A stretch of 21,796 nucleotides of DNA, taken from the NCBI GenBank assembly GCA_964478455.1, contig CAYZJD010000023.1:1-21796 (forward strand). Reading direction: 5' to 3'. Shown piece after piece: positions 16,142 through 21,796 of this stretch (position 1 is the stretch's first letter; every line of letters starts with the position of its first letter). Source of the stretch: CAYZJD01 sp964478455 (GTDB lineage: Bacteria; Acidobacteriota; Terriglobia; Bryobacterales; Bryobacteraceae). The translations under genes and the position numbers were made by a program. Below the pieces are notes generated by a model. The model was not told the origin of the DNA. It was given only the letters and a program-made list of their open reading frames with translations, and did not search any database.

Positions 16142-16151
16142 AAGCCTCGGG

Positions 16152-16187
16152 CAATGACCCGATGACTCAATGACCCGATGACTCAAT
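16152..16187 (+). repeat. Tandem repeat: two exact 16-bp units made of CRATGACY octamers
   Basis: CAATGACCCGATGACT occurs twice without a gap (16152-16167 and 16168-16183), followed by CAAT. Each unit is itself two octamers of the form CRATGACY, so four octamers stand in a row, with a degenerate fifth (CAATCTCC). The array begins ten bases after the propeller stop codon and reaches into the -35 region of the RSH promoter. Confidence 0.9.
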
Positions 16188-16197
16188 CTCCTATAAT
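16170..16197 (+). promoter_or_regulatory. Promoter for the RSH gene
   Basis: A perfect TATAAT (16192-16197) is preceded by a 16-base spacer and ATGACC (16170-16175, four of six matches to TTGACA). The -35 is part of the third octamer of the tandem repeat. Transcription would start near 16204, and the RNA would begin at about GAGAGGT, leaving a leader of about 32 nt before the ATG. Confidence 0.6.
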
Positions 16198-16235
16198 GAT
16201 TATGAGAGGTCCCAACGCCGTCCGCGTTGTCCTTC

Positions 16236-18467
16236 ATGTCGTCCGAGCCGGCTGGAGTTAGTACACCTGCACCGCCGGCGGGTGACGCGCCGTCATCCGT
16301 CACCCTCTCCTACCGCGAACTCGAAGACAAGGTCCGGGGAACGCGCCCCAAGGAAGACCTCGCCGCCTTGGAAGCCGCCTACCGGTACGCCGCCGAGCGC
16401 CACCAATCCCAGAGGCGCCGCTCCGGCGAGCCGTTCATGATCCACCCGCTGGCCGTCGGCCACATCCTCGCCGACATGAACATGGACCTGGTGTGCCTCC
16501 AGACCGGTCTTCTCCACGATGTCGTGGAAGACACCAGCGTCTCCATCGACGACCTGCGCCGGAATTTCGGCGAGGAGGTGGCGCGCTGCGTGGACGGCGT
16601 CACCAAGCTGAGCAAGATCGACTTCTTCGCTCCCGAGGTCCGCCAAGCCGAGAGCCTGCGCAAGATGCTGCTGGCGATGGTGGACGATATCCGCGTCATC
16701 ATCGTCAAGCTCGCCGACCGTGTGCACAACCTGCGCACTCTTGACAGCCTCCCCCGCGACCGGCAGGAACGCATTGCGCGGGAGACTCTCGAAATCTACG
16801 CGCCCATCGCCCACCGGCTCGGCATGGGCAAGATCCGCGGCGAACTCGAGGACCTCGCCTTCCGGTATCTCGAGCCCGAGTCCGCCGCCGAACTCAGCAA
16901 GGCGCTCGAGACGAAGCGGATCGAGCACGAGTCGTACCTCCAGGACGTCCGCGGCATCATCGAGGGAAAGCTCCGCGAGGAGAACGTTCCCGCCTGCGTC
17001 GAGGGACGGCTCAAACGCCCGTTCTCCATCTTCCAGAAGATGAAGCGGCAAAAGATCGGGATGGACCAGGTGTACGACCTCCTCGCCGTCCGCATCGTCA
17101 CCGACTCGGTGAAGAACTGCTACGCCGCTCTCGGCGTCATCCACCACGAGTGGCATCCCATCCCCGGCCGCATCAAGGACTTCATCGCCATCCCCAGGCC
17201 GAACCTCTACCAGGCGCTGCACACCTCCGTCATCGGCCCCGGCGGCCACGCCTTCGAAGTCCAGATCCGCACCGAGGAGATGCACCGCATCGCCGAAGAG
17301 GGCATCGCCGCCCATTGGAAATACAAGGAAGGCAAGAAGGGGCCTGCCGAGGATGACCAGCGCATCGCGTGGCTGCGCCAGTTGGTGGAGTGGCAGCGCG
17401 AAATGCGCGATCCCGGCGAGTTCATGGCCACTCTCAAGGTGGACCTCTACCCCGAGGAGGTTTACTGCTTCACGCCGAAGGGCAAGGTCATCGTACTGCC
17501 GCGGGACGCGACCCCCATCGACTTCGGCTACGCCATCCACAGCGACGTCGGCCACACCTGCGTCGGCGCCAAAGTCAACGGCCGCATCGTGCCGCTGAAA
17601 TACGGGCTTCGCAACGGCGACGTCGTCGAGATTCTGACCCAGCCCGGCCACCAGCCCAGCAAGGACTGGCTGGCGCTGGTGAAGACCTCGCGCGCCCGCA
17701 ACAAAATCAAGCACGTCATCAACATCAACGAGCGCGCCAAAGCGGTGGAGATCGGCCAGAAGCTCCTCGACAAGGAAGCCCGGCGCCTCGGCATCCCGCT
17801 GAGCCGCGTCGGCAAGGCGGAGATGGACGCTGTCGCCCTGGAATACGGTTGCAGCAAGATGGAGGACCTTCACGCCGCGCTCGGATTCGGCCGCTTCTCG
17901 GCGCGCCAGGTGCTTCAGAAGCTGCTGCCGCAGTCCGTCCCCGCCGAGGCCCCCGAGTTACCCAAGCCCGCGCCCGCGCCTCCAGCCGGCCCTGCCGTCG
18001 CCGCCGACACCGGCGATCTCGTTATTAAGGTCCGGGGCATGGACGATCTGCTGGTCTACCGCGCCAAGTGCTGCAACCCGATCCGCGGCGAATCCATCGT
18101 CGGATACATCACCCGTGGCAAGGGCGTCGCCGTCCACTCCACAAACTGTACCAACGTTCAGAACCTGATGTACGAAGTCGAGCGCCGGATCGATGTCGAG
18201 TGGGCCCGCGCCGCCGCCGGCGAGCCGTTCCCCGTCAAGATGACCGTCCACACCGACGACCGCCCGGGCATGCTCAACCAGCTCACCTCCATCCTCTTCA
18301 CCGAAGAAAGCAACATCCGCAGCCTGGAGGCGCGCCAGGATCACCAGCGCGGCGGCGATGGGGCCGTCGTCGATATGACGATCGAGGTCCGCGACAAGAA
18401 GCAGCTCGAGCGCATCGTGACCGCCATGCGCCGCCTCTCCGGCGTCCGCGACGTCGAGCGGGTCTGA
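16236..18467 (+). CDS. rsh: Bifunctional (p)ppGpp synthetase/hydrolase (RelA/SpoT homologue)
   Basis: A 743-residue RSH protein with the full domain order. The HD hydrolase domain has GEPFMIHPLAVG and LLHDVVEDT (His94-Asp95, then Glu98-Asp99) and KLADRVHNLRTL. The synthetase domain has GRIKDFIAIPRPNLYQALHTSVIG and FEVQIRTEEMHRIAEEGIAAHW. A TGS domain follows (VYCFTPKGKVIVLPRDATPIDFGYAIH), then a zinc-finger-like Cys-rich segment (YRAKCCNPIRGE ... HSTNC) and a C-terminal ACT domain. The synthetase has the basic RxKD motif of Rel/SpoT enzymes rather than the ExDD of RelA, and the HD site is intact, so both making and breaking the alarmone is expected. The start is uncertain: TTG at 16227 is in frame, and neither it nor the ATG at 16236 has a well-placed Shine-Dalgarno. 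The gene has its own promoter and is followed by the DUF971 gene after 3 nt. Confidence 0.95.
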   Translation: MSSEPAGVSTPAPPAGDAPSSVTLSYRELEDKVRGTRPKEDLAALEAAYRYAAERHQSQRRRSGEPFMIHPLAVGHILADMNMDLVCLQTGLLHDVVEDTSVSIDDLRRNFGEEVARCVDGVTKLSKIDFFAPEVRQAESLRKMLLAMVDDIRVIIVKLADRVHNLRTLDSLPRDRQERIARETLEIYAPIAHRLGMGKIRGELEDLAFRYLEPESAAELSKALETKRIEHESYLQDVRGIIEGKLREENVPACVEGRLKRPFSIFQKMKRQKIGMDQVYDLLAVRIVTDSVKNCYAALGVIHHEWHPIPGRIKDFIAIPRPNLYQALHTSVIGPGGHAFEVQIRTEEMHRIAEEGIAAHWKYKEGKKGPAEDDQRIAWLRQLVEWQREMRDPGEFMATLKVDLYPEEVYCFTPKGKVIVLPRDATPIDFGYAIHSDVGHTCVGAKVNGRIVPLKYGLRNGDVVEILTQPGHQPSKDWLALVKTSRARNKIKHVININERAKAVEIGQKLLDKEARRLGIPLSRVGKAEMDAVALEYGCSKMEDLHAALGFGRFSARQVLQKLLPQSVPAEAPELPKPAPAPPAGPAVAADTGDLVIKVRGMDDLLVYRAKCCNPIRGESIVGYITRGKGVAVHSTNCTNVQNLMYEVERRIDVEWARAAAGEPFPVKMTVHTDDRPGMLNQLTSILFTEESNIRSLEARQDHQRGGDGAVVDMTIEVRDKKQLERIVTAMRRLSGVRDVERV

Positions 18468-18470
18468 AGG

Positions 18471-18827
18471 ATGAACCGGCCGGCTGCGCTCTCCGCGGAT
18501 CCCGAGCACATCGCCATTTCAAAGTCGAAGGGGATCAAGATCGACTGGAAGGACGGCCATCGCAGCGATTACGGCCTCAAGTACCTGCGTGACCAGTGCC
18601 CCTGCGCGACCTGCACCGGCGCGCACGGAATCGAACCCCGCAAGCCCGAGCCCCCCAATCCGTTTCAGCTTTACAAACCCGCCCTCAAGGTTACCGACGT
18701 CAAGCCGGTTGGCAACTACGCCATCTCGATCGTCTGGAACGACGGCCACTCCACCGGCATTTACTCCTGGGAACACCTCCGGCGCATCTGCCCCTGCGAG
18801 GGGTGCAGCGCCAGTAGTGCCCCCTGA
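18471..18827 (+). CDS. DUF971 / gamma-butyrobetaine-hydroxylase-N-like zinc-binding protein
   Basis: A 118-residue protein consisting almost only of the GBBH-like N-terminal domain. Motifs are IDWKDGHRSDYGLKYLRDQCPCATC (Cys43, Cys45, Cys48), ISIVWNDGHSTGIYSWEHLRRICPCEGC (His93, then Cys107, Cys109, Cys112). In the human hydrolase the corresponding three cysteines and a histidine hold a structural zinc. Bacterial stand-alone forms are often found near or fused to Mrp/ApbC iron-sulfur carriers, which suggests a metal or cluster-related role, but no Mrp gene is in this window. The stop of the RSH gene is 3 nt upstream, so co-transcription is likely; GAAGG abuts the ATG, too close for a good ribosome site, which suggests coupling to RSH translation. 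Confidence 0.85.
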   Translation: MNRPAALSADPEHIAISKSKGIKIDWKDGHRSDYGLKYLRDQCPCATCTGAHGIEPRKPEPPNPFQLYKPALKVTDVKPVGNYAISIVWNDGHSTGIYSWEHLRRICPCEGCSASSAP

Positions 18828-18846
18828 GGCGCAGCGCCCACACGAT

Positions 18847-21222
18847 TTACCGCCCTCCGGCGGCGCTCTGCGCCTCCTCCCTCTTCCCTGACAGAGCTGC
18901 CAGCAGCGCTCCTGCGGCCTGTCCCAGCCGTCCCACCGTTTGTGAGTCCGGTACCGGGATCATCAGCACAGGGCGGTTGGTCCTCGGGTCCGTCCCGACG
19001 ACTTCCGAAACGACATCCGCCAACGATCTCCGGCCAAAACCGCCTGAAGCCCCGTCACCCGCCACCGCGGCGAGCGACTCCAGGAACCGGGCGCCGGCCT
19101 CGATAAGCGTGGCAGCCGCGCTGCGCAGATCCATCGCACCCGGCGGCGCTGGTGGAGCAACGGACACCGGCACGGGTTGCGGCGCCGGTGGAGAGATGAT
19201 CGGCTTCGGCCGAGACGGCTGGTCCGCGAACACGTCCTTGACCGCCTGGAGGACGCTCTTGCGTCCCAGCGCGGCAAAGCTGACCTCGTCAGCCGTCGAA
19301 TCAAAGATCCCCGAGAACAGCGATTTCTTCAGCCGCAGCGTTTCCCAAACCCGCTCCTCGATGCTGCCGGTCGTCAGCAGATGGATCACCTGGACCGGAC
19401 GTGTCTGCCCCATCCGGTGGACCCTCCCGATGCGCTGCTCCAGCCGGGCCGGGTTCCACGGCGGCTCGAAGTTCACCACCGCCGATGCCGCTTGCAGGTT
19501 GAGTCCCACGCCTCCGGCGTCGGTCGACAGAAACACCCTGCAATCCGGATCCTTCCGGAAGCGCTCCATCAGGCTTCCGCGCTTGCGCGCGGGCACCTGC
19601 CCGTGCAGGGACACGAAATCGATTCCGAGCTTCTTCAGCTCGCCGCCCGCAAGGTGTGTCATCCGTTCGTACTCGCTGAACACCACCACCTTACGGCCCT
19701 CCTCGACCGCAAGCTCCCGGATGATCTCCCGGAATTCCTCGAGCTTGGGCGAGAAATTCGTTTCTTTGTCGAACAGAAACGTCGAGTTGCAGAGCATCCG
19801 CATGTTCTGAATGCAGCACGTGATCCGGCGCAGGTCGATCTCCGAGAGCCATTTCTGCTTTTCCCACTTGTGCAGCAGGCTGGCGAGGATGTCGCTTTGC
19901 TCCCAATAGGGTTCGGCCTGATGCTTCGTCATCGGAACGCGGAAAATCTGATCGGTGCGAGGAGGAAGTTCGGTCAGCACCTCCTGGCGCGTGCGGCGCA
20001 GCAGGATCGGCGCGAGCTGCTGGTGGATGCGGTCCAGCCCTCGGTAGCCGAGCAGCTTCCCGTTTTCATCCTCCACCCGGTGCTCCTTCAGAAAACGAAA
20101 CGCCGGCCCCAGCCGCCGGCCGTCCACAAACTCAACCACCGAATAGAGCTCCTCGAGCTTGTTCTCCAACGGCGTGCCGGTCAGTACGAACGCATAGCGG
20201 CTCTTCAGTTGCTTGATGGTGCGCGCGGTGGCGGTTGCCCAGTTCCGGATCCTCTGCGCCTCGTCCAGGATAATCAGGTCCGGCTGCATCGCGTGCGTCA
20301 GCTCGATATCCTTCAGCACAAGTTCGTAGCTGGTGAGGTTGAAGAACGCGGGCGCCGCGTAGAGTTTCTTTCGTTGGGGGAGCAGGCCGTCGATCACCTG
20401 AACGGACAAATCGCAGAACTTCTCGATCTCGGTCTTCCACTGATACTTCACCGAGGCCGGGGCGACTACCAGAACTCGCTCGATCCCGCGATCGCGCCGC
20501 AGCAACTCCGTGGCCGCTATCGCCTGAATGGTTTTGCCGAGGCCCATGTCGTCGGCCAGGACCACGCGGCCCCGGCACCGAGCGAAGATGGCGCCGTGCA
20601 CCTGGTAGGGGAACAGCGGGACCTTCAGCACGCCCTCCAGCGGGTTCCGTCCCCTTCGCAGGCCGTCGAGCAGCCTGCGCTCGGTCTCGAGTCCTTCGGC
20701 GAGCTCGTTTTCCCGGTTGATGTGCTCCAGCGCGTCGCTGTAGACGATCGCGGTGTCGTCCGCCTTCCGAATCTCTTCGAGAACTTGTCCGAATCTGCGG
20801 TAATGCTCAGTCCGCAGGGCGCCGGCGGCGTCGAAGTAGCTTTCCCCGACGCCGCGAAGAACGCTGGACCGCGCATCCGGCAGGCGCAGCCGAACCTGGA
20901 GTTCCTCGCCGTAGTGAAGCGAGATCGAGGCCCGGGCGCGCCGAAACCGGCTCCGGTCCACCACGCCGCCATGCTTCTTTCTGAGCCGCAGCAGCAGACC
21001 CTCGATATGCTTGCAGGTGCCGAGAGTGTTGACGGCGAAATCCGGGCACGAGCAGAAATTATCGAAAAGGCCCGGCCCGCGCAGCGCCACCCGGTAGGTT
21101 CTGCCGCTGGCGGCTTTCAGATGGTAGTCGCCGTAGAGCGCGCGGCCCGGACTGGAGAGCACTCTCGCGATCGCCGTCTCCGCTCTCTGTCTGCGTTCCG
21201 AAATCTGCTGCTCGACCAGCAC
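18847..21222 (-). CDS. SWIM-domain SNF2 family DEAD/H-like helicase
   Basis: A 791-residue protein starting at GTG (21222-21220), with GGAGG (21229-21233) six bases upstream. A SWIM zinc finger lies at 57-72 (CSCPDF ... GTCKH). The SNF2 ATPase follows: motif I DMGLGKT at 225-231, Ia VVAPASVKYQW, motif II DEAQ at 320-323, motif III VLTGTPLENKLEELYSVVEFVD. The second RecA lobe carries VVVFSEYERM, VFLSTDAGGVGLNLQAASAVV and the arginine-finger motif RIGRVHRMGQ. A Pro-rich linker and a tail of about 110 residues without recognised domain complete the protein. Such proteins move along or remodel duplex DNA, and bacterial members relate to the RapA/HepA group; the exact role is unknown. It converges with the DUF971 gene, with 19 bases between the stops and no clear terminator. 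Confidence 0.93.
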   Translation of the reverse strand: MLVEQQISERRQRAETAIARVLSSPGRALYGDYHLKAASGRTYRVALRGPGLFDNFCSCPDFAVNTLGTCKHIEGLLLRLRKKHGGVVDRSRFRRARASISLHYGEELQVRLRLPDARSSVLRGVGESYFDAAGALRTEHYRRFGQVLEEIRKADDTAIVYSDALEHINRENELAEGLETERRLLDGLRRGRNPLEGVLKVPLFPYQVHGAIFARCRGRVVLADDMGLGKTIQAIAATELLRRDRGIERVLVVAPASVKYQWKTEIEKFCDLSVQVIDGLLPQRKKLYAAPAFFNLTSYELVLKDIELTHAMQPDLIILDEAQRIRNWATATARTIKQLKSRYAFVLTGTPLENKLEELYSVVEFVDGRRLGPAFRFLKEHRVEDENGKLLGYRGLDRIHQQLAPILLRRTRQEVLTELPPRTDQIFRVPMTKHQAEPYWEQSDILASLLHKWEKQKWLSEIDLRRITCCIQNMRMLCNSTFLFDKETNFSPKLEEFREIIRELAVEEGRKVVVFSEYERMTHLAGGELKKLGIDFVSLHGQVPARKRGSLMERFRKDPDCRVFLSTDAGGVGLNLQAASAVVNFEPPWNPARLEQRIGRVHRMGQTRPVQVIHLLTTGSIEERVWETLRLKKSLFSGIFDSTADEVSFAALGRKSVLQAVKDVFADQPSRPKPIISPPAPQPVPVSVAPPAPPGAMDLRSAAATLIEAGARFLESLAAVAGDGASGGFGRRSLADVVSEVVGTDPRTNRPVLMIPVPDSQTVGRLGQAAGALLAALSGKREEAQSAAGGR

Positions 21223-21350
21223 GGGGCACCTCCGTCCAATGACACAGAATACCAGCGCGTGGAAGAATGGTGACTCACGCCGAGTTCGCGGCGCGAGTGC
21301 GCCGATTCTGCCAGGACAGCGCGGAAACCCCTACGCAGGCGTAGCCCGGA

Positions 21351-21796
21351 ATGAAGAATTCGAAGCGCGAGGAACAATGGAACGAGGCCAGGAAGCGGTG
21401 CCGCTTGTTGGACGAGGAGGTCCGCATGGCGCGCGAGATGGGGCTCAATCCATTGAGCCTGATCAAGAACATTCCCAGCCCTAGCGAACGCTGGAAAGCG
21501 CCGGTCCCGCAATGGATCCGCCAAATGTATGCGAAGAGAGGAGTCCGGGGAAGACCGCGGCAGGACGCGGCTGAGCGCCCTCCCATTAAGGCGCTGGTTG
21601 TGTTTCCGCCCCATCGACCTTCCCGGAGCCGTCCTGACGAGCGACCCGAAGCCGTTGAATTCGATGAATTCGACTCCGGCCTTGATGATGTCTTCGACGA
21701 TCACGGACCGCCTGATTCCCGCGAGATTGCCGGAGAGAATTCCATGATGTTGCGGCGCCAGCGTGAATTCCGGCTCGCCGCCCAGTACGTGGCCAA
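21351..21796 (+). CDS. Small conserved-looking protein of unknown function, 3' end outside window
   Basis: An open frame of 148 codons starts at ATG 21351 and runs off the right edge without a stop. The N-terminal 65 residues are basic and helical: MKNSKREEQWNEARKRC, then RLLDEEVRMAREMGLNPLSL, then IKNIPSPSERWKAPVPQWI and RQMYAKRG. The middle is a Pro/Arg-rich linker, and then comes an acidic patch (EFDEFDSGLDDVFDDHG). The regular charge pattern and avoidance of stops over 446 bases make it a likely gene. I recall similar short hypothetical proteins (arginine-rich, with an 'A-x-E-x-G-x-NP-x-x-L' block) in Acidobacteria and relatives but cannot name a family. It is divergent from the helicase, with a 128-bp gap that shows no clear promoter. 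The ribosome site is weak. Confidence 0.6.
   Translation, partial: MKNSKREEQWNEARKRCRLLDEEVRMAREMGLNPLSLIKNIPSPSERWKAPVPQWIRQMYAKRGVRGRPRQDAAERPPIKALVVFPPHRPSRSRPDERPEAVEFDEFDSGLDDVFDDHGPPDSREIAGENSMMLRRQREFRLAAQYVA

Noticed and set aside
16202..16261. A 19-codon open frame (MRGPNAVRVVLHVVRAGWS) overlapping the RSH start, possible leader peptide
   Set aside because: Its ATG lies only four bases after the -10 box, so the transcript would probably start inside or beyond it. It has no ribosome site.
18825..18850. Bidirectional terminator between the convergent DUF971 and helicase genes
   Set aside because: Only GGCGC-A-GCGCC is present, with a one-base loop and no T-run.

Overview
The window is high-GC bacterial DNA with tightly packed, often overlapping genes. 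The gene set points to Acidobacteria, probably a Solibacter/Bryobacter-type lineage: a very large Oar-like TonB-dependent receptor with a carboxypeptidase-regulatory N-terminal domain, a SpoIVB-type S55 peptidase paired with a secreted beta-propeller protein, an exosortase/EpsI pair, and a ThuA-domain secreted protein. The taxonomic assignment is inference from family content, not from a marker gene. I saw no rRNA, tRNA, CRISPR array, transposase or phage module.

Left part, all on the minus strand. Reading in the direction of transcription from about 12.1 kb down to 1: an exosortase and EpsI, overlapping by 17 nt; then a short gap with a candidate promoter; then five overlapping genes. These are a NitT/TauT-type ABC ATPase, a PaaK-like adenylate-forming enzyme, an NMT1-like lipoprotein binding protein, the permease, and the Oar-like TonB-dependent receptor. 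After the receptor come a secreted ThuA-domain protein with its own promoter and GTG start, a GT39-type membrane glycosyltransferase, and the 5' part of an exported protein that runs off the window. The five-gene set looks like one uptake route: an outer-membrane receptor, an inner-membrane ABC importer, and an enzyme that would activate an imported carboxylic acid. The substrate is unknown.

Right part, on the plus strand. A 64-bp divergent intergenic region separates the exosortase from the S55 peptidase-like protein, which overlaps a beta-propeller protein by 4 nt. A stringent-response synthetase/hydrolase (RSH) gene follows, behind a perfect TATAAT box preceded by tandem octamers. A small DUF971/GBBH-N-like zinc-binding protein comes 3 nt after it. 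Convergent to these is a SWIM-domain SNF2 helicase on the minus strand. Divergent from the helicase is a partial small conserved-looking protein that leaves the window on the right.

The points most worth following are three. One is the activating enzyme embedded by 4- and 11-nt overlaps in an ABC-importer/TonB-receptor operon. The second is a dispersed-repeat hairpin lying in frame at the start of the receptor gene, so that it seems to encode part of the extended signal peptide. The third is the octamer array that overlaps the RSH promoter.
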